From: Isochrysis galbana
Taxonomy: Eukaryota; Haptophyta; Isochrysidales; Isochrysidaceae
Assembly: GCA_018136815.1 (NCBI GenBank)
Contig: CM030940.1
Location: forward strand, 2,908,601-2,972,600
Direction: 5' to 3'
DNA: 64,000 bases
Shown piece after piece: positions 51,885 through 63,468 of this stretch (the first letter of the stretch is position 1; every line of letters begins with the position of its first letter). Below the pieces are notes generated by a model, which was not told the origin of the DNA, made no database searches, and saw only the letters and a list, made by a program, of their open reading frames with translations. The position numbers and the translations under genes are program-made.

Positions 51885-52622
51885 TCATCCTCCCCGACGG
51901 TTGTATTCATCTGCAAAGGCGTTGACCGCTGTCTTGAGCCTCTTGAGATGCAAATGTAGGTTTCGAGATTCCCTCGCCTTGGCCTCGATCTCATCTCTAT
52001 GAGTATTGTAGGCTTCGAGAAGCGCCGCTATGGCCTCTTCCTTCGCCTTTAGTCCAGATGCCCTGTTGATGCGATGCTCAAGTTCTGTGAAGCTTGATGT
52101 ATGCGATGCAAGCTCAACATCCAGCTGCTTGTATCGAACATAGTCCTCTTCGAATTTTCGCTTACCTGCTTCATACTGCTCCAGAGATCGAATGAGAGGA
52201 ACATCGGCTCCGGATGAACTTGGTGTCGATGACTGGGACACCACAGCAGGTCGGCCATCGCCTCCTGATTTCTGCGCCCGTAACACATTGCTCTGTTCTT
52301 GCGAGTAGTGTGGCCAATCGGGCCTTGCGAGCATCAGCAGATGTGGACGCAATCTATACGGCCCAGAGGTCCCGCCGATCTGCTCTATGATTTGAGGCAG
52401 CGCCGCGCGATATAGCCCAATGTTGAATGGCCGTGCGGCCTTCTCATGCGCCTTGCGCACAGCATCCTCGATGCCATCTTGCGTTCGATGCGGACCAAGA
52501 GCAAGGATGTGGATTAACCAATCCGACATGTCGGCAGCGGAGCCGATTTCTGGCTGCGACGGTCCCCTACTCAATGTAGGTGGCCCTGGCGTGCGGCGCC
52601 TCCCGCTCCCAGTTTCGCTCAT
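51885..52622 (-). CDS. ELL-type RNA polymerase II elongation factor
   Basis: Single exon, 245 aa, ATG at 52622 (MSETGSGRRRTPGPPTL). Residues about 33-115 match the middle of the ELL domain: WLIHILALGPHRTQDGIEDA, then YRLRPHLLMLARPDWPHYSQ, corresponding to the animal pattern IHLLALRPYKKPEL ... KDWPGYS. Residues about 146-245 are an occludin-homology (ELL C-terminal) domain, IRSLEQYEAGKRKFEEDYVR and ELEHRINRASGLKAKEE, a three-helix bundle. ELL suppresses pausing of Pol II in the super and little elongation complexes. The protein is much shorter than animal ELL (about 620 aa): the N-terminal half of the ELL domain and the long disordered linker are absent or reduced. An unseen upstream exon could supply the N-terminus. 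Confidence 0.82.
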   Translation of the reverse strand: MSETGSGRRRTPGPPTLSRGPSQPEIGSAADMSDWLIHILALGPHRTQDGIEDAVRKAHEKAARPFNIGLYRAALPQIIEQIGGTSGPYRLRPHLLMLARPDWPHYSQEQSNVLRAQKSGGDGRPAVVSQSSTPSSSGADVPLIRSLEQYEAGKRKFEEDYVRYKQLDVELASHTSSFTELEHRINRASGLKAKEEAIAALLEAYNTHRDEIEAKARESRNLHLHLKRLKTAVNAFADEYNRRGG

Positions 52623-52854
52623 CGTTGGGGACGTATGCGTCGAGCGGCAACGGGGCTGAGCGGGCGCCCGACGCTTTCTCTGCTCCTCTGCGGAGATGAA
52701 TAACTGAAGTAAATACTTAGAGTAGACTAACGGATCAATCTTTTTTATGATTACCTCTTTACCAGTTAGTTGACAATGAGTGTGTCCTTACTTTTTTGAG
52801 GCTCACACTGTTTACAACCTACTTTTATAAGTGGGGGACAATGGGGGCCTCGCG

Positions 52855-53335
52855 CCCCCCTCACACCATCGCGGACACCCCCCGGGGTGGGCCCGTACAA
52901 TCAACCCCAGCCCCTGCCCTTTGGCAGGGGCAGGGCACTCAACAATCTGGCCCAGACCCTTCGGGGGCGCGGCCCGCGAGCCGCACTCCCACGCCCGCGC
53001 TGGGCCTGCCCTCGAGCTGACTCCCCCTCTGTCCCTGGTCGCCAGGCATACAGGTGTCTCTGGGCGGCTCCCATGGCCAGTGAGGCGAGCGTGGGAGAGG
53101 CGGGGGGGCCCGGGGCTGAGCCCCAGCCTCCACTGCCCACTGCCCCCTGAGCTGCCCTTGCTGGCCCCCTGGGAGCCCCCAAAGGGCCCCTGAGAGCAGG
53201 CCAGGGCGCGCCGCATGGCGACGCGCCGCAGGGACGACGAAGGGAGAGAGTGGAGAGAGGGAGAGGGGGGGTTTTGCACACACCCCCGATGGAGTGCGGT
53301 TAGAAACAGGCCCCGTTTGCGTAAGCAAACGGGTA
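52855..53335 (-). repeat. Diverged relative of repeat family A
   Basis: Shares CGCCAGGCATACAGG, CCCAGCCTCC...CTGCCCCCTGAGCTG and GGAGAGAGGGAGAGGGGGG blocks with family A, in the same order as the reversed copies, but has no hairpin end and about half of the sequence is different. Confidence 0.55.
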
Positions 53336-53952
53336 GGAGGCGGCCGGCGACAGGCGGGAGAGAGAAGGGAGCGGCTCAAGCTCGAGAAGAGTATCCTGAA
53401 GGTGGCACAGGCTACTCGACTCGCAGTCGTTTATTTCTCGAGAACTGCTCACGGCGCGAGCTGGAAGGGCCGTTCTCCTTTTTTGACGAGAGGTTCCTCC
53501 CCCCCCCCGGTGCTTTTTCCCGGAGAGTTGGCCGGCGTCGATCGGTCCGCCTCAATGGGTTTTCCCTCATTTTAACTTGTGGGGAGTTAGAATGGGAGCC
53601 GGGGGCTTGCGAGGGGGGAGATGTGGAGGGGTGCATAGGTGTATGTATCTGTGGCAACAACACGCGCCAAGGTGTACGGGCAGGTGCGCTGAGGGCTGTC
53701 GTGTTAGTACCGGGCTAGTGAGAGTAGTGGTACTAATGCTCAGTTAGATTATTGAGGCTCACACTGTTTAATTAATGTCTTCTTGGACATTTTATTGACC
53801 GCCCTCTCATAAGTCTTGGTGCCGTGCCATCCACCCGCCGCCACCGCCATGCTAGTTTCGTTGTAGCTAGACGATTCGATGGACGTGCTGTTGGTTGCTG
53901 AAAGCTACTCGCTACTCGCACTCATCCCTCTCATCAATGTACCAGTTCACAA
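53336..53952. other. Intergenic, no gene recognised
   Basis: Contains a family-B-like end (TTATTGACCGCCCTC) near 53797, and an oddly similar partner of 20550-20620 (CGTTCTCCTTTTTTGACGAGAGGT). No gene. Confidence 0.45.
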
Positions 53953-56876
53953 TCACGAGTTGCGGGGGCTAGAGAACATTGCCATGAGCGATATCGCTGC
54001 AGAGGAGTCAGTGAGCAAGGGAGAGAGCTCTGTGACCACAAATGCAATCAACGGGGCGGTGCACGGCGTGAAGGCGCCTCCTGGATCCCGGTAGCGCCAC
54101 GTCTCTGGGATTCCTTGGACGATAGCCTCCACAGCAGCTCGAACAACTTCCACTTGTGGAGGCTCTTCTGTGAGGCAGCGCTTCAAATAAGGAAGCAAAT
54201 GGCTCGTGCTCAGGCGAATAAGCAACTGCTGGAGAGCATCTTGCGCAAGGACGTCGCACCATAGGCCAAGCGCATAGGAAAGCTTGATTGCGCGCCACAA
54301 GCGACGGCGCGACGCTTCCCCGGCAGCCTCCATCTCCCTCAAATTTGCGACGGTTTGCGCGCCTCCTGTCCGCAATGGGCACACACACGGTGGAATGCAA
54401 GTTCCGTCCACGGCCTCCTCGAGTCGCATAGCGATACTCATGAGCAATGACTTCACATCAGTAGCCGCTGCTACAGCTGCTTCGTTGATCTCCATCTCTT
54501 CTTGGACGGCTCCGATATCAGTCATGCGCCACCCACCCCGCGCAGCCGCAGCGAGCCTCTCGGTGGCCGCAGAGATGCTTTGCACTGCCGTGCGAAGACT
54601 AGCAGATTCACTAAGAGATTGTACACGCCACGAGTACATCACCGCACGTTTCAGCCGCGGCAGCACAATTTTGCAAGCCAGCTGAGCCGATAAGATGAGG
54701 TTCGCCTCTTCATGCAGCGCGGACGCGGGCACACTCGTCGAGGTCTCTGTGACCTCAACAGTAGAAGTGAACGAAGTCGTGGGTTGATGTGTCCCGATAT
54801 CAACGAGGCCATCACCGTGTTCTGAAGCGTCATTCACGCCCATGTCTGCACCAATTGATAGGCAAATTTCTTTGTGCCACCGATGAGAGTCTACAGCCCC
54901 AAGCTTGAGCAAGTCTTCCTCGAGTAGTTGTAATCGTACGAGTGGGGCAAAGATCGTTGGCAGACACAGCTCGACGTAAGCCTGTGGGGGGGGAAAGTGG
55001 AAGGTAAGTGTGGTCATTGAGAACCGATTCGGCGGAGCGCGTGCAACAAGTAGAAGCCTGCCCTTCCAAATGGAGGTGTGCGGCTTGACAGTGATGGAGT
55101 GATCGCCATGCACACTTAGGCAGCACACGTGGCATGAGCATTTGGAAATGTACGTCTTTCGAATGCTTTAGGGGTAGCAATTCGCGCTGCCGAGCGAGTA
55201 GAACAAGCGCTGACCTGCTTATAAGACGAGGGGTGTCCAGTTTCCCACTTCTTGAATCTAGCTCTGATCTCGCGCAGCTCACACATTTCTGGAAGGGCAT
55301 CTTCGAACAAATTCTTTGCCGCTACCCTCGAACTTCTAATGCGATCCTTGCACTCCAAGACCGTGTCCCCAGCGGCAAATGATGTCTGCTCCAAATCGTT
55401 GCGTCCTCGCGTCTCCCCTAGTGTCTCCTCCAGAGCGTCTTCTTCGGTGCTGTCCGTGCTGGACCAGCCTTCACACGAGCCATGGGTGGTTTGGACGCCT
55501 CGGCTTTGTCTCCGACGTGTTCGTTGCCCTTCTAGACGCGAGAGCATGCGACATGCCTCATCGCCAATGATTTCAACCTCCGTGCTCACTTTGGAGATGC
55601 GAGCCGGGCGCACCCACACGCCCCCAAGAACGCGTTCAGCGCGGGCATATTCCGCAGCATCGATAACTTCTTGTATTGCAACTCGGCGGTTGTGCAATGC
55701 CTGCAGCTCCTCGTCAAGACGCTCTTCGATGCGTTCAATCAATGGCGCCTTCTCGTTCAAACAATCAAGTAAGCTGTCGGTGTACGCCTGCGCTTGCTGG
55801 AGCTCCTCGAAAACGCGCATTTCGTGTTGCAGCGTCTCTTCAAGGGCGGATGAATCTTTAGAACACGCGTCAGCCAAGGTGCGTGCCTGCTCACCCTCAT
55901 ACTTTTGCTGCGAGAGCGTCAGCTTTAGAGAGCCTATCCGTGACGCCATCCGCCCATCGAGGTTGTCGATAAATTCTCGTGCACTCAGCTTTGCACTGAG
56001 GGCGGCTAATGCATCGCTCGAGCGGGAATCCGGGACTTGGTCTAAGCTGACCTCACCGTGGACCCGTGCACTCGATCTGGGTTTGAGTTCGCGGGCCTCA
56101 TACTCAATGTCAACCACAACGTTTGAATGAAGCTTGTCGGTCCCGGCCCAAACTGAGCTAGGGACAGCCCCTGAGCTTCCGCCCCTTGCCGCGTCGACTG
56201 CGGCTCCAAAGGTCCTAGGAGGCCGGGCTAGATTTCTGCGAGTATCTGATCCCCCCATCTCGTCGACATCATGGTCGTCTTCTTGATCTTCGCTTATGAG
56301 CCGTCTGGAGCGACCGGTACGCCGTTCATCTGAAACGTGTTGATCCGCCCGCAACTCCTCAGCCATCTTGGCCACTATCGCGTCACTGCGATCATCCTCC
56401 ATATCATCAAGCGGCATGAATCGCGAGGAGCCGTCAGATCCCTCGCGTTCAGTCTGGTCGGCACCAATCCTCCTTGCGTGCTCGCGGGCCTCGCGCGCTA
56501 GCCGGATGGTGTCCCTGCTTGGGACACTGCCGTGTGAATCTCCGTCACTCGCGCCATGCACGGTGGACGCATCAGCCGAGGATTCCGCCGCGTCAGTCGT
56601 GCGTGTGCATTGCGATGCGCGCAGTTTCTGCAGGAAATCTGCCGAGTAAGTACCTGCGGTGGGCGCAGTGATAGATGGCGGCAGCTCCGGCGGAGCAGCA
56701 GGCAGTGTATGCGAGCGCTTCTTCTTCTTCTTGATCTTAACGGTGGGCCCCTCCTCGTCCGGGTCGAAGGAGAGCACTACCTTGCCGAGCGACGGCCGCG
56801 GCGCGAGTCTGCTCAGTGTGTCGCTCGTCTCGTCGTCACCGGTCGGCTTCTTGCGCAGCTGCGGTCGCCGGTGCAT
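53953..56876 (-). CDS. PAXBP1/GCFC2-like GC-rich-sequence-factor protein
   Basis: Two exons, 56876-55215 and 54981-53953, with a 233-nt phase-0 GT-AG intron; 896 aa (human PAXBP1 917). The junction restores the GCFC motif: FKKWETGHPSSYKQ continues AYVELCLPTIFAPLVRLQLL. The N-terminus has RRPQLRKKPTGDDETSD, a basic KIKKKKKRSH patch, and GTYSADFLQKLRASQ, the conserved N-terminal peptide of this family. The middle is acidic, then helical coiled coil (about residues 300-460). Family members bind intron-lariat spliceosomes (GCFC/TFIP11 network) in yeast-to-human work; a role in splicing disassembly is known for relatives and inferred here. I start at MHRRPQLRKK; more sequence upstream looks non-coding and a TCTTGTCAG just upstream may be a 5' UTR acceptor. 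Confidence 0.88.
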
Positions 56877-57204
56877 CGCCGCCGCCGCCGCTCCCTGACA
56901 AGAGACGGGGCAAGTCATGTTACTGCACAGCACACGGCACTCGCGGCACAAATTTGTACGAAGGGGCACTCGTATTCACATTCCTAAATTCAAAAATAGA
57001 AATACTACTAGGAGTAAATGGCCTCTAAACTATCGCTCGCTCGCTTCCGTTCTTGTTCTGTTTGTGTGTTTTGGGTGGGTGGGTGGGGTGGGGTGGGGTC
57101 ACTTAGGGGAGAGGTCGGGGGTCCAGGGCCACCGACGGCCGACGGCACCGGAAACCGGAAATGTCGTAGTGCTTAGTGCTAGATGCAAATGTCAAATGTG
57201 TGCC
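56877..57204. other. Intergenic, no gene recognised
   Basis: Promoter side of the PAXBP1-like gene. 57070-57100 has GGGTGGGTGGGTGGGGTGGG, a G-quadruplex-like tract. No coding region. Confidence 0.5.
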
Positions 57205-57400
57205 GTATTCAGGCCCTTTGGCAGGAATATCTCGGCCTGAGGCCTGAGTACGAGCCTTCTTCGTTATCTACCGTCTTCTAGGTTCGTCGTGGTCGCTCAA
57301 GGCGAGCTGATTCGGATTCTCCCTGGGCTCAAGTTCGGGTTCGCCGATTTTCGTCTCGAAAATCGAAGGATTGAGTGTTATTTTTACCTGGAACTAACTT
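57205..57400 (+). repeat. Module preceding minisatellite 2
   Basis: Almost identical to 38985-39180, again directly followed by a minisatellite. Two copies of the whole module-plus-array unit are thus 18 kb apart in the same orientation. Confidence 0.88.
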
Positions 57401-57715
57401 GTTCAGGGCGGAACTAACTTGTTCAGGGTGGAACTAACTTGTTCAGTAAGTGGAACCAACTTGTCCACGACTTGTTCAGGCTGGAACCAACTTGTTCTCA
57501 GTGGGTGGAACCAACTTGTTCAGGTTTGAACGAACCAACTTGTTCAGTGGTTAGAACTAACTTGTTCAGATTGGAGTCAACTTGTTGCTGGTTGAGGCTA
57601 GATGTGAATGTGAACATGTTCAGATGTGAACATGTTCAGAAGTGAACATGTTCAGAGGTGAACATGTTATTAAGATGTGAACATGTTCAGGAGTGAACAT
57701 GTTCAGGTTGTGGGT
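57388..57715. repeat. Minisatellite 2, GAACATGTTCA units
   Basis: First half: units of GGAACTAACTTGTTCAGGG of about 20 bp. Second half (57600-57712): about seven units of 14-16 bp, each with TGAACATGTTCA, a perfect 12-bp palindrome. Related to minisatellite 1 but with TTCA in place of TTGA. Family A copy 6 begins immediately after it. Confidence 0.93.
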
Positions 57716-58055
57716 CAACTAAGTTTATACTTGGTTCACTCATGGCGGGGCACGAGCCCCCCTCTCTCTCCACTCCTCCCCTGCCATGGGGGAAGAACCA
57801 CCCGCTTTCCTGGCACGCCTGTTGGCCTGCCAGGAGCACACTGCCCTGCTGACCCATCCCTCTCCCCACAGGCACGCCTGATTCGCCCGCCCTGGCCTGT
57901 CGTGGCCAGCCCATCCCTCTGACCAGCCCCTCCTCCCCCTGGGCCCCCCTGATCAGGACCCCCTAGCCAGCTCCAGTCGACTTGCAGGGGCGCGGAGCGC
58001 CAGCGAGGGAGAGGCAGGAGGGGCCAGGGCCATGCCCCAGCCTCACCTGCGCCGA
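57716..58055 (-). repeat. Repeat family A, copy 6
   Basis: Begins with CAACTAAGTTTATACTTGGT and carries the GGAAGAACCACCC and TGGCACGCC blocks; it breaks off near 58055. Confidence 0.82.
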
Positions 58056-59589
58056 TTGGACGCTTGCTCTCCGCCACCGTCACCGCTGTCGCTTTGTCGC
58101 CATGTGGCACGCAAAGGTGAGGAACCGCAACGCCCAACTTCTCTCGATGATAGGGTTATCGAACGTACCGTCCGTCCGACCGCTCAACATCAGGGGATGT
58201 TTCGATCTTAGTCGGGGGGTGTCGCATTCGCGAGCCTCTGCAGGCTATTTCGCTATTTTCCGCTCTACCGTTATAACCGCGATGGTAAATCCTCAATCTT
58301 CGTTCTTATGTCTATCTCTACGTCTACGACGTCTCCACGCTTCTATCAATCACTACACTTCATTCAATGTTGGTCTACCATTATACCCACGTGGCCAAGC
58401 AGCTTCTATAGGCTTCTTTCTACTCGGAATATGAATATGCTCTAGCTCTGGACTGATCACCCAGGCATGGAGATCAAGGGAGTAGTAAGCACGTGTCGAT
58501 GAAGACCAAGGAAGTAGCGAGCATCTTGCTTGCTAAAGTACACCCTCAAGAACCTCAAGCATCTAGACTCTGTAAGTCTAACACCTCTGTAAGCTTCTAG
58601 ACTTTTTAAGTCTACCAGCTACTCCATGGCTAAGCTACGAAAAGCTATAGGTAAAGTGCACGCCGCTGTGCTCGCGTTGAAACGCTATTCGCCGATGAAT
58701 CTTGTAGGATCTTCACTAAGCATGGATGAATCCCTTTCGCGCCTTTGTGTGCAATCCTTCTCTAGGACGACGAGACGACGAGTTCTCTTCTGGCCAATTG
58801 GTTCCTTCTTTGCTCTCTCTGTTGACCCACCGTGGCATTCGCTCCCGTGTTTATTACGTGTTGCCCTTGTTTATGTTAGAAAGTGGTGTGGCGTGTCTTC
58901 GTACGCAGCCAGCAACCGTCGTAGCGCTCTGCGATCGAAGCCGTACCGTGACCCCTCGTACCCTTGAGCCCCTACTGAGTTGTGTGTGGTCTCTCGCTAG
59001 AAATCACCCACTAGAGATTGATTCAATCTGTTCCTATGGACCCATCACCGCCCTCTGCACCGCCAATTCCGCCCTCGCCGCCGCGCGCGGACCCCATCAC
59101 CACTGCACCCGTGCCCAAGCCTTCCCAAGTATCTTCACCCGCTACCCAAGTTGATAGGCCGCCTACGGACGCGTGGGTTGCCAAGGATGGAGTCTCAGGA
59201 GCCTTATCCGGATCCTGAGAACAGTCCATCTCCACATCATGACCCTCTTCTTTTGTCTTTTGTGTAAAGATATTCTTCTGGCCAATCACCTAAATTTTGT
59301 ACTCACTGCCAAGAAACTCTCTTTCAATGAGTTCAAAGTTGTTAGCGAGCATCTTAAGATGCGGAAAGACTTTGTAGGGATTCGGGTAAAACTTCTGACG
59401 ACATCCAAAGTAATGCTTCACGCAATGCTTCCCGCCTAGAAATAGCGTAGATAATATTACAATGATAAACATGAAGATGACTCCTTTATTATTTGAAATT
59501 AATCCGCGCGGCCGACTCCCTCGTCCCGTGACAAGCAGCGACCCGTCTGCAACAATTGGACCCATAGGTGTTTGCATATAGGGATACAT
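58056..59589. other. Intergenic, lower-GC block with short open frames
   Basis: Noticeably less GC-rich than its surroundings. Frames at 58626-58967, 58726-59154 and 59290-59592 (-) are open and compositionally protein-like (one includes LARNHPLEIDSICSYG, another a hydrophobic MFIIVILSTLFLGGKH segment), but no family is recognisable. 59036-59220 opens with MDPSPPSAPPIPPSPPRADP. Perhaps a decayed retroelement; not called as a gene. Confidence 0.4.
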
Positions 59590-60344
59590 CAACTAAGTTA
59601 TTTATACTTGGTTCGCCCATGGGGGGACACGAGCCCCCCTCTCTCTCCACTCCTCCCCTGCCGTGGGGGAGGAACCACCCATCCTCCTGGCATGCCTGAT
59701 GGCTTGCCAGGAGGCCACTGCCCTGCTGACCCACTCTCCCACTGACAGGCACGCCTGGATCGCCCGTCCTCGCCCCTCGTGGCCAGCCCATCGCTCCAAC
59801 CCCCCCTCCCCCCCTGTTCGACAGGCAGACAGGTGCAGACTGGGGGCCCCAGAGGCTCAGGAGCGCCAGCGAGGGAGAGGCAGGGGAGGCCAGGGCCCAG
59901 CCCCAGCCTCCTCTGCCCCCTGAGCTGGCCTCCAGGAGCCTCCAGGGGTCGCCAGCAAGCAGCTGCAGGCCTGGCGCAGGCACGCCATCGCGCGTGCCGC
60001 AGGAGAGAGGAGAGGGAGCGCGGAGAAGGGGGTGGGCGGAGCTCTCGCTCCGCCCACCGAAAAATAGGTAAGTCCCGCACCTGTTTACAGGATAAGTCGG
60101 GACTGAGGACGCCGCCAGCCCGGTAGGCGTAGGAGGAGAAGGGGAGAACGGATCACCGGGGGGGGGCACGGGCCACCGACCATATCTAAGCCCTTTTCCC
60201 CTATTCCCCCTAGTAGTGCACGGGGGGAGTCGCCTGATGGCGGGGGGGAAAGGGCCGGCGGATTGGGGGTGTAGAAAGTTTAGCTGCGTGAGTAGAAAGT
60301 AGAGGGTCCACGGCCGCGTGTGCGGTGAGACTATTATGAAGTTT
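59590..60344 (-). repeat. Repeat family A, copy 7, near full length
   Basis: Starts with the hairpin CAACTAAGTTATTTATACTT and ends near GCGGTGAGACTATTATGAAG, the inverted match of 45522-46263 across about 750 bp. With copy 5 it defines the family ends. Confidence 0.88.
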
Positions 60345-60749
60345 AATTATATGCATATAGGGACACATTTGGGGGGGGGGGGTTGGGGTAGAATTGTATA
60401 AGGTGTAGAAAAAGGCAATGCGGGTGGCTAAAAAAAAGGGAACCTCAAGTTGCATCCTCTTGGGTCAGGATCGCAGGATCGTAGGATCGCACGCCCTGGC
60501 CCGTCGTGGCGTCGTGGCCAGCCCATCGCTCTGGCTCTGACGCTCCCCCCCCCCCTTTGGTCGCCAGGCATACAGGAGCTCCAGAGTGGGCAGTGGGCAT
60601 GTGGGCATTGAGCATTGAGGGTAGAGGGTAGAGGGCGCGGGCGACCGGCCTATATTTCTACTCTAGTCACAATTACCATTATTTTTATCTCCCCCCCCCC
60701 CCCAGGTTGTGTTGCGGTTGCAGTTGGCGAAGGGGAGTGGCGAGAGGCG
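60345..60749. other. Promoter side of the WDR93-like gene
   Basis: Includes G12 at about 60371-60382, a short family A fragment (GTGGCCAGCCCATCGCTC, GGTCGCCAGGCATACAGGAG) at 60510-60590 and C14 at about 60690-60704 directly followed by AG, possibly a 5' UTR splice acceptor. Confidence 0.55.
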
Positions 60750-63468
60750 ATGGAGGAGGGGGAAGGGGGAGAGCGGTGGGCTACACATATGGAGGAGAGC
60801 GCGGTGAGGCTGGCGCTCGAGCAATGGCAGCCGATGCTGCCGATGCCCTTCCGCATGATCGACGAGCTGCTGGGCGAACTGATCGACGCGACGCTCCTCC
60901 AGATCGAGCTGAGTGAGGCTGAGCACGAGCGTAGGCTTCAACGTGCGCCTGAGCCGGACGAGGAGTGTGGGTATGTTGAGCCACGCGCCGAGTTCTATCT
61001 CTCTGCGCCGCCTGTGCTGGGCGAACTCTCCAAGGCTCTAGTCGTCCAGTTGGCGCCTGGAATTATGGTCGTAGGTGGCGCCTCCCCGCCCAGCAAGCTC
61101 TGGCTTTGGGAGGAGGACCGGAAGCCTCAAGAGATAATCACCTTGGCCGAGGGCACTACGGTGCGGGCGATTGAGGTTGTTCCAGTTGGCACGATGGGCG
61201 CAGCATCAATTGATGACGGCAGCGAGACCCGTCGGCTCATGGCCGTCGCACATGCTGCGATTCCGGCCGATCCCGCATCGGATCTGGGGACAGAGTCTCT
61301 GCCTCCCACCACTGCATTTATATACGTCGTGGATATGACCCCACCGAGCGAGAGCCCGGCAGACTGGTCCGTCAGTGTGAGGATGCAGCTGGAGGCCCCC
61401 ATCGACCACGCTGTGATGACACAGATCTCAGAAGATGGCTCCCTCATTGCATGCCCTGGTGTTGAGAATACCATCCAACTGTATCGGCTTCCGCCACCTG
61501 CTAAGCCATCATCGGAAAAGGAGGGAGACGCTGTTGGCTATGCTTCAGCAACTCCTCAGGTTTTCTCTCCCGCATACACGGTGGTCTACCCGGGCAACGA
61601 TGCTCCTCACATCAGCTTTCTACTCGGCCCTCGCGCCCGTGCCCTGAGCGAGCCTCTACGGTGGTGTGCGTGCGGCCTGATGATTTGGACCTCTACACTA
61701 CCACAGCTGAAGCAAGTGGTTTTTCCGTCATCAATCGCAACGCTGGCCAGCGACGGACCTGTTGACCTGGAGTCATATTCGCTCCAATGGCGCGTACCCC
61801 ACCCAATAACGGCGAGTGCACAGGGTGCACATAGCGTGTGCTTTGCGACAGGGCATTCAGATGGCTCATTGATCGTCTGGGATACCAACTTGCGTTGTGT
61901 GAAGTACACTTTGCAAAGGCACGCTTCGCCCATCACACACCTTGCCTTCTACCGGGGCTCGATGCTACTTTCTCTGGCTGCCGATGCGACTCTGCATTGT
62001 TACGACATTTCTGCCGACGCAGAGACCGGGCAGGTGCGCATCAGGCCCTCTCTCTTCGTAAAGAGGCTTTCTCCATAGAGACAAGAAGATCCTTGTCGCT
62101 ACTGAGCCTATGCTAAGTGCCAATTTCACACCTCCCATATAAATTCACTCATGCCATGCAGGGTAAACTGACCTTTCGAAGGCGACTGGATACCTCTGCG
62201 GGACAGTATGAGTGGATTGGCTGGACGCACCAGCTGCCACTTGCCTTCGTCGCATCGTCGGGCGAGGCGCGTGTCTTTGACCACAACGGCGACATTATCG
62301 CTCGATTGATGGCACCGTCGGAGGCACAGATGTACCTGAGCCGAACGGGGGCGTCTGGATTCACGCCTGACGCCGTGCGTACGCTCCTTGCCTTTGCTGA
62401 TGGACCCAGCTTGGTGTCACAATCAGTGACGGACAGTAGGCAGTCCTCCAAATCTGCCCTTGCGATTTCAGAGGAGGGTCGGCCTCAAGGCGGAGATGCG
62501 GATCCCGAAACGGACGTGGAGATTGCCTCTCCGACAGGCGCGCTGCTTGCCTTCGGTGTCGGCGATATTCTCCTCGCCGCATATCCAAACCTTGGAGACG
62601 ACCACTTGCCGGCTTCTGCACTGCACGAGGTGTTGACCAAGCTTCCACACACGCAGCGATCAGATGCGGACGCCGTGTCCGCACTCCTGTACCCGCCAAA
62701 GGTCTCTGGCACTGCTAGTGGCGGGCGGCGCGTCGGCGCGAGATCACATCGGGCAAACAGCTCCATACCGTTTGATGCACGTTCAAACGCGAGCAGTCGC
62801 AGCGGCCCAGCCAGTCGGATGTCGTCTCACCCACCTTCCGAGCTTCGTGTCGCCGCAAATCGTGCTGCCATTGACTCACACATGCACACCGCCAGCCGAG
62901 CCACATTTGCAAGCTCGGTCGGGGAGCCAAGTATCGCGGGTAGCACAGTCACCCGTCGCGGCGGGACGTTGGGGGTGGCCGAGTCTATTGCGGGAGGATC
63001 CGTTGCCGGAACTTCCTTCGCAGCTGGGTCTGCTGCGGGCTTCTCATGTGCTTCCGGCGGCGGGCAATCCCTCGGCTCTCATGCAAATCCTTCGCCAGGC
63101 TCTGTGTCTGGCGCCTCTTATACTTCCGGGGCTTCTTCTGCACGATCAAGACAGGCGGGGGGCGTAGGTGTGCGCCGTGTCCGACCACACCTGCCAACAC
63201 ATTTGCGAAGATGGTTAGGAGATAGCATATCCACTGTGACTTTTGGGAATTGCCTTTGCCTTGCTAGAGGGCCGTGAAAGGGCGCTCCTTTCGCACTCAC
63301 CCTCCTCAATTTCTTGCCCGAAACCTTTTTGCAGGCTTCTACTTTGACGAGACTGCCCGCGTGCAGCGTGAGATGCGCAACCGCCTTCATAGCCGATTCG
63401 TGCGAGAGTCCCGCACCAACCGACGATTACAAGAGCTCAAGGCTTTGGCAGGCAAGATGCAAGCGTAG
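60750..63468 (+). CDS. WD-repeat protein, probably WDR93-like (axonemal)
   Basis: Three exons, 60750-62033, 62162-63167 and 63335-63468, about 807 aa. The first junction, DAETGQ to GKLTFRRRLDTSAG, is GT-AG phase 0 and well supported; the second (phase 1, joining GGV to GFYFDETARVQREM) is one of two possible donors. The N-terminus, LPMPFRMIDELLGELIDATL, resembles WDR93 (FAP297, central-apparatus C1d projection), and GHSDGSLIVWDTNLRCVKYT and ITHLAFYRGSMLLSLAADAT are WD-like blades. Exon 2 continues WTHQLPLAFVASSGEARVFD, then turns Ser/Gly/Ala-rich for about 150 residues. The C-terminus is helical and basic. WD-repeat is secure; the WDR93 assignment is moderate. Start at MEEGEGGERW, since upstream residues are unlike protein. 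Confidence 0.75.

Noticed and set aside
57600-57712. Functional p53 response elements
   Set aside because: The consensus match is real, but it arises from a tandem repeat in a protist and nothing shows a p53-family protein acts here; kept only as a note.
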